Part shown: in pieces, positions 55,548 through 64,000 of the stretch
Layout of the letters: each line of letters opens with the position of its first letter
How positions within the stretch are numbered: position 1 is the stretch's first letter
NCBI GenBank assembly: GCA_009363875.1
Contig: CM018680.1
Coordinates: 70,385,139-70,449,138 of the forward strand
Reading direction: 5' to 3'
From: Mikania micrantha
Taxonomy: Eukaryota > Streptophyta > Magnoliopsida > Asterales > Asteraceae
DNA length: 64,000 bases
Made by a program: the position numbers and the translations under genes
The notes under the pieces: generated by a model
Told to the model about the DNA's origin: nothing
Databases searched by the model: none
Seen by the model: only the letters and a program-made list of their open reading frames with translations

Positions 55548-57815
55548 CTTGTCAAAATTAGGAAATTGTTCCGTCAACAGGTCATCAGTTTCCCAAGTAG
55601 CTTCTTCGATAGGACGATGACACCAAGAAATTAACAATTCCAACACTGGTTTAGCAGCCTCCACTCAACGATGAGACACCACAAAATTGGGTTGTAAATC
55701 AATTTCCCAATCCTTGGTAACAGGCAAAGGTGGAATATGATCAACAGAAAATGATCCATGAGCTGTCTTGAGCAAAAAAAACTTGAAAAACCGGATGAAT
55801 TTTGGCATCAGCCTGTCACTCAAGTTCATAGGCAACTGGTCCAACCACTAGTGTCACACGATATGGACCAAAAAATCTTGGAGATAACTTTTCAAACCTT
55901 CGTTTTGCTAAGCTGCATTGACGATAAGGTTGTATTTTCAAGTAGAAATAGTCCCCCACCTGAAATGATAGTTCCCTGCGTTTAGAATTAGCTTGAGTTC
56001 GCATAGGATCTTGAGCTCTACTAAGATTGAAATGAAGCAGCTTAAGCATCTCGTCCCTATCAATCCGTTGTTCCAATTCCTCTCTCCCTTAACATAAGCA
56101 AAAACAGGTGGGGGTGCTCACCCACAAACCACAAAAAAGGTGTAGTGCGTGTAGAGGTGTGATAACCAGTATTGTAAGATAATTCAGACCAAGATAAGTA
56201 AAAACTCCATTTGCCTGGTTGTTCATGGGCAAAGCATCCGAAATACATCTTAAGAAAACGATTTACAACCTTTGTTTGCCCGTTTGTTTGTGGGTGATAA
56301 CTAGTGCTCAATTGTAGCTTGGTTTGACTCAAACGGAATAGCTCTAGCTAGAAATTGCCGATGAATATCACTTCACAGTTTGAGACGATGGACCACTGGA
56401 AACCACGTAATCGTACAATCTCTTTGCAAAACACAATAGCTACTCCTTTAGCAGTAAAGGGATGAGATACGCATGAAATGGGCGTATTTGCTTAGGCGAT
56501 CTACGACCACCATGATAGTATCAAATCGATTAGGTGGAGGTAAACCCAATATGAAATCCATCAATGTATTCCGGAATAGGCAACGGCTGAAGTAAACCCA
56601 CATGAGATGGAGTTTGGTATTTTTGAGGCCATTGAGATATAGCATCTGCCCCAGGGTTCTCTTTTCCATTTCTATGACAAATAGAAAAGTCATAAGGCAT
56701 AAGCTTGAGTAGTAATCACTGCTTTTCGATTGTAGTTATACGTTGTTCAAGTAAAAATTTCAAAGTATAATGATACGTACAAATGATAAAAAGGCGACCG
56801 AGTAAATTATGATTCCATTTTAGTACCACTAAAACCAATGCTAATAATTCTTGATCATAAGCAAATTTCATTCGGTTAGATGGCGAGAAACCTTTGCTAA
56901 AATAGGCTATCGAATGATCATTTTGTGATAAAATAGCTCCCACTCCATCAGATGAAACGTCACACTCAACCACAAAAGATGTAGAAAAACCTGGTAAGCG
57001 TAGAACACGAGCAGATAGTAAGGCTTCTTTAGAGCATAAAACACCTTCAAAGTTTCATCAGACCAAACAAACCCATCCTTCATCGTGAGAGCTATAAGCG
57101 GTCTCACAATTAATTCATAATTCCGCACAAACCGTCGATAATACCCCGTTAAACCTAAAAAATCCTCGACCATGTTTAACATTATTAGCTAAAATCGGCC
57201 ATGAGTGAACAGCCGAAACCTTTTTCTTTTGCACCTAAACCCCTTCGGGTGGTGCCACGTGCCTGAGAAAAACCACTTTAGACCAACCAAAACAACATTT
57301 GGTTATTTTGGCAAAAAAACAATGATCATGCAACAATTTTAGTGCCTGTTCCAGATGGTATATATGCTTCCCCATATCAGAACTATATATCAAAATAACA
57401 CCAAAAATACCAACATAAAACGACGTACGAAGGGACGAAAGAGGTCGTTCATAATAGCTTGGAAGGTTGATGGCACATTAGCTAGTCCAAAAGGCATGAC
57501 CTTAAACTCATAGTACCTTGATTGAGTGTGTAAAACTGTTTTCGACACATTTAAGTCAGCAACTCTAATCAGATAATAACCCAATCGTAAATCCACTTCG
57601 AGAATACTTTAGCTCCATGTAACTCATCCAGAAGCTCGTTGATATTAGGGATAGGGTATTTTTCAGGGATTGTAATCTTGTTAAGTGCCCAATAGTCCAC
57701 ACACATTTGCCAAGAATTATCTTTTTTTAAACAATAAGACAGGACTTGAAAAAGGAATGGTACCTGACTGGATAAACCTGACAGTCAACAGCTCATGGTA
57801 TATATGCAACATTTG
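55548..57815 (-). pseudogene. Gypsy G2 3' half: RT, RNase H, integrase
   Basis: On the minus strand: RT ([53 protein letters not shown], with the catalytic DD destroyed), the connection FLGLTGYYRRFVRNYE, RNase H (CDVSSDGVGAILSQ, YDQELLALVLV), and integrase (DFILGLPPPNRFDTIMVVVD, YHPQTNGQTKVVNRFL). A C-terminal SPRFFGPYRV-type segment and a KIHPVFQV tail follow. Frames are broken many times. Upstream it abuts gypsy G1 at about 57815. Confidence 0.85.
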
Positions 57816-58413
57816 GTTATGAAGCGGGGAGAGTTGAAGGAATTGGTAACCCAGCAATTCTACCCTCAAAATGAAATCGATCTTGTGGAAATAGAGTTTA
57901 ATTAGTACTATGACTCACAGTTATTACACCTCAAAATTCAATGAGATGACAAGGTTGGTGCCACATCTGGTGGGTACCAGTGAAAGGAGGATTAAGTGGG
58001 GAATGCCACAAAAGGTTTGTACCTTTGTGAAAGCTAACACACCGAGGACTATCATTGGTGGAACTTAGCGGAGTTGTCTATGATGAGGAACTTAGTGGAG
58101 TTGTATATGGAGAAGGTGGAGAAGGTGTGGGGCAAGTCAGTGAAGAGGAAATTCGAGTTCAAAGGTCGGAAGAAATTTCCCATAATGCACAGGATAGAAG
58201 GAAGAAACACGTGTCCGAAATGTGATTGTATCCATGCAAGGGAGTGCTGAATGGGTACTAACATGTGTTATCGTTGTGGAAAACTTGGACACATGTCTTA
58301 GGAATGCCCAAGAACGATTAAGTGTTGCAACTGTGGCGAAGAAGGACATCTTAGCCCCGTGTGTCCAAAAGCCAAAGCCAAAGCCCAAAAAGGTAAGTCG
58401 AGAGTGAAGATTA
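57816..58413 (+). pseudogene. Gypsy G1 gag C-terminus with three zinc knuckles
   Basis: In the region 58205-58380 three CCHC-type motifs can be read in nearby frames: CPKCDCIHAREC, CYRCGKLGHMS-EC (with a stop) and CCNCGEEGHLSPVC, followed by a KAKAKAQKGK basic tail. Stops and frameshifts make it non-functional. Confidence 0.75.
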
Positions 58414-58418
58414 GAGCC

Positions 58419-58720
58419 TGATGGGTTTAATCATGTTTTATTAGGTTAAGTTGTTTTTTTGCTATTAAAATAAAATGTTGTAAGATTTACATCTCTGTTT
58501 TCATAGGATTACAGCTAGTAATTAGCAGCCGGTAGTTTCCTATTTAGGCTGTGTTTTCCTTGTTTACATTATCTTAGAGGTTAAGTTTCTAGCTATATAA
58601 ATAGGCTTAATCTTCTCTATTATTATTGTACTAGTTCTTCTCCTTTTAATTTCATAATGTAACAATATGGCAGCTTTAATTCAGTGTTTCCTGGTTTGTT
58701 TTTGAGCCAATTGTCTAACA
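58419..58720 (+). repeat. Copia E 5' LTR
   Basis: 302 bp with a TATATAAATAGGC box near 58591 and ending GTCTAACA, one base before the PBS-like site. Confidence 0.88.
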
Positions 58721-58721
58721 A

Positions 58722-58734
58722 TTGGTATCAAAGC
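58722..58734 (+). promoter_or_regulatory. Copia E primer binding site
   Basis: TTGGTATCAAAGC, the initiator tRNA-Met complement with one change. Confidence 0.8.
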
Positions 58735-59189
58735 AGTGAAGAACTAGGGGCTGTGATAACCAAAATAAGAAGTCATTTCATCACGTTTTCTTTACTAAAG
58801 GGTTCCTGGCAGCAGTTTGATCAAGATCATTGCGGATTCAGATCTGATCAGGCTTCTCAGTTTCAAAGGAGAAGTTTCAAATCTGATCAGAGTGTGACCA
58901 GTCTTCTTTACAGCTTTAGTTCTTGACTCAGATACCCAGAAATTTTATTCCTCGCCAAAGATAAGACCCAACAGCAAGTTCTTTTTGGCAGAATGTTCTG
59001 ATCAGATTTGCAGTAAAAGTGAACAGGTTTGATTCGTTAAGCATGAAGCTTTGAATCCAGTCTCGCTTAGCAGCTGAAAAGAAAAACAGTAGAGGCAGCG
59101 GGGTAGCAGGCTTTGTTTTTCTTTGTTCGGTGGAAAAGGTCTGGTGTTTCAGATTTGGTCAACAGGATTAAAGTTGTCTAAACAAGAAG

Positions 59190-60976
59190 ATGGCAATGGT
59201 ACCAGCAAAAGAAGGTGGTTCTTGTTGGATATGTGATGTCCAATCATCGATAATATCAACGTTGCTATCGGGGTACGATTCAAAGGGTTACACTTTGGAA
59301 GATAGTAATGTGATTATGTCTAAAATTTGTTTTAGACATCCAATTTCACGAATTATATAAAGTGGTGTGTTATCATTATTTGTGAAATAATAATAATATT
59401 GGAGGAATTAATTATTGTGATAATTAATTATAATTAAATTGATAAAGTTTAATTAAATAAACTTTAGACATTTAATTAAATGTTACTAATTAATTGTTAG
59501 TTAGTAATATTAGAGAGTAGTAATTAAATGGTTTAATTACTAAAAGAGTTTAAACAAATTAAAAGAGTTTAATTTAAATAAAATGTGAAATAAAAAGGTG
59601 GGAATTAATTTTGAATTAGTAAATTCAAAATTCCTAGAAAAGTGGATCTATATTTGACTTTAAATGTAGATCCAACCTACCACTCTTGATACACATTATT
59701 TTACAACAAACTCTCACACTCTCTTTCTCCCCCTCTCTTGGCCGTCCACCACCATCCCCTCTCCTCTAGGGTTTCGGCCAAACAACCACCACTTAGCACC
59801 ACCATAGTCGAACCACCAAGGGTGGTTTTGGAGCGCATGGTTGTTACGGTGATACGCGATAGAGATCGTGGTTCGTGATTCAAGTCATCTAGCGAGACTA
59901 CTATCGAATCCAAGGTGTATTTTTGGAGGTTCTTCATTGAGGTCAATTCTAAACACCCTATGGTTGTTTTTGATTATTCATATGTAACTGGATTCCTGGT
60001 TTTGGGAACTTTGTTTATGAAACAAAATGTGTAACCTAAACGCTTCCGCTATCGTAAAATCTGATTTTATAATTAATATGATTAATTAAAAGTTTAAAAT
60101 GGTTACTGCAATTCCCAACAGTTCTATGTCATATCAGTGTCCGGTTTTGACGTCTACGAACTACCCGGTGTGGGCTATTAAAGTGAAGACGATTATGGAC
60201 GCTTATGGCATATGGGAGGCTATTGAACCAACAGTTGGTGCTGCTGTTGATCCTAAGAAATCAAAGATGGCTCTTGCTTTCTTGATTCAAGCCATCCCAG
60301 AAGAACTTGTTTTACAAATGGTATCTTATACAGATGCAAAACAAGTTTGGGAAGGGTTGAAACACGTTTTTTGGGGGTGGATCGAGTTCGAAAAGCTAGG
60401 CTTCAAACGTTGAGGAAAGAGCTCGAAAGCTTACACATGAAGGAGAGTGACACGGTAGATGATTTTGCAAGCAAACTAAGTGGGTTAGCTTCAAAATCAA
60501 GGAGTCTCGGATCAAACCTAGAGGAGAAGGTATTGGTGAGACGTTTGCTTGATTCTATGCCTAAATCGTTCCTCCAAATTGTAGCCTCCATAGAGCAATG
60601 TTTTGAGTTGGACACTATGCCATTCGATGAAGCCATAGGAAGGTTGATGGCATATGAGGAACGTATCAAGGGACCCAACAAAGAAGAAGAAGTTCAAGGG
60701 AGGTTGATGTTTTCTAAAAGGGAAAAGGAGAAAAAGCACGGTTGTGAGCATTGTGGTTGTGGAAGTTCAAATCGGGATGACTTTCGGCGTGGCCGAGGAA
60801 GAGGTCGTGGGTCCGGGAAAAGTCAAGATTGTGAACGGTTCCAACGAGATAAGAGCCACGTTAGATGTTTCAAGTGCGGTGAGTTTGGACACTTTGTGAA
60901 TGAATGTCCAAAGTGGGGGAAAAGGGAAGAAGTTAACTTGTCACGGTGTGAAGATGATGAACCAACATTGCTATGA
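59190..60976 (+). pseudogene. Copia E gag, split by a solo LTR and frameshifted
   Basis: The original start is the ATG at 59190, whose frame runs to GGTGGTTCT at 59222. The frame resumes at 60121 with SMSYQCPVLTSTNYPVW. A one-base loss in an A run near 60363 shifts frame inside WEGLKTRF-type sequence. The rest reads LQTLRKELESLHMKESDTVD, LVRRLLDSMPKSFLQ, an RGRGRGRGS stretch, and zinc knuckle CFKCGEFGHFVNEC, ending EDDEPTLL. Because of the insertion, a new ATG at 60099 inside the solo LTR is in frame with gag. Confidence 0.85.
59223..60120 (+). mobile_element. Solo LTR (898 bp) inside copia E gag
   Basis: Bounded by TGTTGGATATG and AATTCCCAACA, flanked by GTTCT at 59218-59222 and 60121-60125. 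It is AT-rich at its start, with a CTCTCTTTCTCCCCC tract near 59.72 kb and CGCTTCCGCTATCG near its end. No internal sequence remains, so it is a solo LTR of another copia family. Confidence 0.85.
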
Positions 60977-61248
60977 AGAGTAAAAGGACACAAACCATGA
61001 TTAAGGGGGTGAGTGATGGGTTTAATCATGTTTTATTAGGTTAAGTTGTTTTTGCTATTAAAACAAAATGCTGTACGATTTACAGCTGTGTTTTCATAGG
61101 ATTACAGCTGATGAAGAGTAAAAGGACACAAACCATGATTAAGGGGGTGAGTGATGGGTTTAATCATGTTTTATTAGGTTAAGTTGTTTTTGCTATTAAA
61201 ACAAAATGCTGTAAGATTTACAGCTGTGTTTTCATAGGATTACAGCTG
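60973..61248. repeat. 138-bp tandem duplication at the 3' end of copia E
   Basis: Unit 1 (60973-61110) holds the gag stop region, the purine tract and the first 97 bp of the LTR; unit 2 (61111-61248) repeats it with very few changes. The complete 3' LTR is 61152-61449. Confidence 0.85.
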
Positions 61249-61449
61249 GTAATTAGCAGCTGGTAGTTTCCTATTTAGGCTGTGTTTTCCTTGTTTACAT
61301 TATCTTAGAGGTTAAGTTTCTAGCTATAAATAGGCTTAATCTTCTCTATTATTATTGTACCAGTTCTTCTCCTTTTAATTTCATAATGTAACAATATGGC
61401 AGCTTTAATTCAGTGTTTCCTGGTTTGTTTTTGAGCCAATTGTCTAACA
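61152..61449 (+). repeat. Copia E 3' LTR
   Basis: 298 bp ending GTCTAACA, followed by GAGCC. Confidence 0.88.
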
Positions 61450-63970
61450 GAGCCTTCACTCTAAGTTAGAAGGAAGCAAAGGGGAACTCAGATGTCGTTT
61501 CACGTACTTTTCCAGTCTTAACATTTTTGCTTCAGTTTTATTTGACTTTGGTAGTAGTAGGAGTTTTATAGCCTCTAGTTTTTACTCTTTATTAAACAAG
61601 GTTGCTTCCCCAATAGAAAATGCATTTGAAGTAGAAACAACTATAGCGAGAACCACTAAGGTAACTAAAGTGGTAGATAATTGTACAGTTATGCTAGAGG
61701 GTCACAAAGTTCCTACTAGGTTGTTTGTTATTGCCTTAGGAGGATTTGACGTTGTACTAGGAATGGATTGGCTATGTAAATGAAAGGTGATATACCTCAA
61801 AGCCCCAAATGGAAGCCTTGATACGATTTACGGTGAATGAACATGTAATGTACCTATGGTCATTTCTTTGATTAAAGTCACTAAGTTGATGGGTGAGGGG
61901 TGGAGCTTAGTTGGCGTATGTTGTCGACTCAAAAGCTAGGGAAAGAATTATCTGCTAAGATAGAGATTCAGATCGACCTAATGTCAAGAGCTCAGCAAGT
62001 CGCCAAATCATCGTACTGCTTGGCTTCCTCAAAAATGAAAGAGCTAATGACCTAGTTTGCAGGATTTATTGGACAAAGGGTTCAACAGAACAAGTACGCC
62101 GCCTTTGGGCGCTCCAGTTTTTATTCATGAAAATGAAGGATGGGAGCATGCGCATGTGCAATGATTACGGAGAGTTGAACAAGCTCACTGTTAAAAATAA
62201 ATACCTGCTACCAAAGATCAACGATCTGTTTGATCAATTGCATGGTGTAAGTTGGTTCTCAAAAATCGACCTTCGGTCGGGTTACCATTAATTGAAAGTC
62301 AAAGAAAGTGATGTCCCCAAGACGGCATTTCACACACGATATGGACATTACGAATTTTTGGTAATGTCTTTTGGATTGAAAAATGTCCCCGTGGCATTTA
62401 TGTATTTAATGAATCGGGTTTGCCTTCTAATGTTGGATAGATCAGTTATAGTTTTTATTGATGATATATTAGTTTACACCAAGAACGAGTGTGATCACAC
62501 CATGAGGTGTCGAAAATACCCGAACCCAATTAACCTTACCTGCACCCGAAACCGAATAAGCTTAATAGAGTCGGGTTATTCGGTCAAAAATGTTAGTCGG
62601 GTTATTCGGTCAAAAATGTTAACCCGAATTGTTAACAGGGTCGGGTTTCGGGTATATCTTAAACATTAGTCGAGTTATTTTCAGGTATATCTTAAACATT
62701 AGTCGGGTTTCGGGTTAACCCGAATAAGGATGATTATCATTTTTTTATATATATTAATTATAAAATATATTAACTAATCAACTTTTTTTCGAAATATTTA
62801 ATTACGTTAACTACATATAACTATGAATATTAATCAAATTACGCATAGTTGAACACATTTTCCATTGAATTATGTTTGGAAAATAAACTATTTGTGGCAA
62901 TTCAAAATTAGGCCAAGATTATAACAAATAAATAGCAACCCGATTGACCCGACTGGCCCGATCCGAATAACCCGAACCTGATTAACCTGAACGTTATTCG
63001 GGTCGGGTTGCAGATTAATATTTTTTTTATGACCGGGGAACCCACTTGCGTGGTAAACCCCGGGCCCCCCAATACCCAACTAACCGGGGGGAACGGGTAA
63101 ACCACGGGCACAAGCACCCAGGTCGATGGCCTTGCAGAGAAAACTCGATCAACCCGACCCGATTAACCTGAAGCCCGATTGGGTTGACCCAATCAACACC
63201 TCTAAATTCACACGTGTCACCCTAGGGAGGTATTAGAAACGTTAAGGAAAGAAAAGTTATTCACAAAGTTTTCCAAATGTGTGTTTTGGCTCCATGAGGT
63301 ACAAATATTGAGTCATGTAATAAACGCAAACAGGATCATGGTGATCCCGCAAAGATTGAATCGGTCATGCGATGGAATCCCCAACAACACCTACCGAATT
63401 CATAGTTTCTTGGGTTTGGCGGGGTATTACCGGAGGTTCACTCATGACTTCTCCAAACGTGCATCACCACTAACAAAGTTAACCCGAACGGGTATAAAGT
63501 ATGAATGGGTCCTGCTCAAAACCATTCATTTGAAGAACTATAGAAGAAGTTGACACAGGTTCCAATCTTAACTCTACCGAAAGGAAATGACGATCTATGG
63601 TGTGCTCGGATGCCTCTTACCAGGTTCTAGGTTGTGTTCTTATGCAACGCGGGAAGGTCCTAGCTTATGCTTCACGCCAATTGAAACTTCATGAAGCTAA
63701 CTATCCTAGACACAACTTGGAACTGGCAGCGGTAGTGTTCACGCTCAAAATCTGGAGATACTACTTGTATGGAGTTAAGTTTACCCTTTACACGAACCAT
63801 AAGAATTTGAAATACTTCTTATAGCAGAAACATCTTAACATGACAACAACGGTGTCTCGAATTATTGAAAGACTATGACTGCGAAATTTTATACCACCTA
63901 GGAAAGGCCAACGTTGTGGTCGACACCCTGAGTCGTAAAGAAGAGCATCCACCTATCCTGGTGCGATCAT
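61450..63970 (+). pseudogene. Gypsy G1 pol, copy 2 (protease to RNase H)
   Basis: Protease with a degenerate active site (DSG replaced, DFG-S-like) and FVIALGGFDVVLGMDWL, then RT ([49 protein letters not shown]), the connection FLGLAGYYRRFTHDFSK and RNase H ([36 protein letters not shown]). RT keeps the IDD core but is split by the MITE. More complete than copy 1. Confidence 0.85.
62502..63205. mobile_element. hAT-like MITE in gypsy G1 RT, copy 2
   Basis: 704 bp with ends ATGAGGTGTCGA and TCAACACCTCTA (imperfect inverted), flanked by ATCACACC (62494-62501) and an ATTCACACG-like sequence; copy 1 has ATCACACG. The interior is built of CCCGA/TCGGG words around an AT-rich core and a GC-rich 130-bp block (63028-63145). 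Confidence 0.7.
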
Positions 63971-64000
63971 GTTCAGGGTAGCAAGCCATTGTACACCCAG
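63971..64000 (-). pseudogene. Gypsy G2 protease end, copy 2 (window edge)
   Basis: The last 30 bases equal 8781-8810 exactly and encode the protease end ([14 protein letters not shown], minus strand). They show that G2 protease, gag and 5' LTR should follow beyond the window. Confidence 0.75.

Larger units (their letters stand above)
58419..61449 (+). mobile_element. Copia element E: gag-only (TR-GAG-like) LTR element
   Basis: About 300-bp LTRs (TGATGGGTTTAATC...TTGTCTAACA). A PBS-like TTGGTATCAAAGC follows the left LTR. There is a gag gene but no protease, integrase or RT before the purine tract AAGGGGGTGAG. The target duplication GAGCC is at 58414-58418 and 61450-61454. LTRs differ at about eight positions plus indels. 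Gag-only elements need pol from relatives. It carries a solo LTR (59223-60120) and a duplicated 3' end. Confidence 0.85.
57816..63970 (+). mobile_element. Gypsy G1 fragment, copy 2, inverted within G2
   Basis: Begins inside gag (LKELVTQQFYPQNEID-like) and ends after the RNase H DALSRK-like motif. No LTR lies at either end, so it is an internal fragment inserted in, or replacing part of, G2 between its RT and protease. It is interrupted by copia E (58419-61449) and a hAT-like MITE (62502-63205). Copy 1 is at 6872-8780. Confidence 0.75.

Noticed and set aside
59701..59946. 81-aa minus-strand ORF
   Set aside because: Inside the 898-bp solo LTR and antisense to it; no domain.

Overview
The window looks like nuclear DNA of a dicot plant. 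It is AT-rich and intron-bearing, with Ty1-copia and Ty3-gypsy retrotransposons nested in each other, small TIR elements and SINEs, and a cluster of receptor-like kinase domains. The kinase family (several related kinase domains in one polypeptide, FERONIA-like/RLCK type) and the very long LTRs beginning TGTxACA and ending GGGGTGTxACA resemble what I know from Asteraceae. That lineage assignment is inference; no species can be named from sequence alone.

Layout. 1-6871: 5' part of a minus-strand copia element (A: gag-protease, leader, PBS, 5' LTR) that carries a hAT-type MITE (1713-2061) and a complete but decayed plus-strand copia (B, 2134-6514). 6872-8780: decayed plus-strand gypsy (G1). 8781-10393: protease, gag and LTR of a minus-strand gypsy (G2). 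10694-11662: receptor-like kinase exon (minus). 12707-12966: MULE-type MITE. 13488-30838: a nest in which four giant solo LTRs (2.5-4 kb each, most with recognisable target-site duplications) sit in an older non-autonomous element X. 30850-31910: a TA tract and a TTTATGGTGTTTTT array. 32652-33221: PPR-like relic. 33703-41476: second decayed copia (C) with an odd insert having dissimilar LTRs. 43509-46570: a very young non-autonomous LTR element (D). 49242-54873: 3' part of a multi-exon tandem kinase-pseudokinase gene (minus). 55091-64000: G2 again (LTR, SINE, integrase to RT), then G1 again with a gag-only copia (E) that is itself split by a solo LTR, and finally the same G1/G2 junction at the window edge.

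Key inference. The G1/G2 junction occurs twice, at 8780/8781 and 63970/63971, with the same neighbours in the same orientation. This is best explained by a tandem segmental duplication with a period of about 55.2 kb. On that reading the kinase exon at 10.7-11.7 kb is exon 1 of one gene copy, whose other exons lie left of the window. The exons at 49.2-54.9 kb belong to the sister copy, whose exon 1 lies right of the window. Both copies would carry the G2/G1 nest in intron 1.

Host genes. The only convincing host genes are the kinase exons, all joined by phase-0 introns and free of stops. They mix canonical kinase domains with pseudokinase domains, the architecture of plant tandem kinase proteins. 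The PPR-like ORF looks like a relic. No tRNA, rRNA, CRISPR or bacterial-type features were seen.
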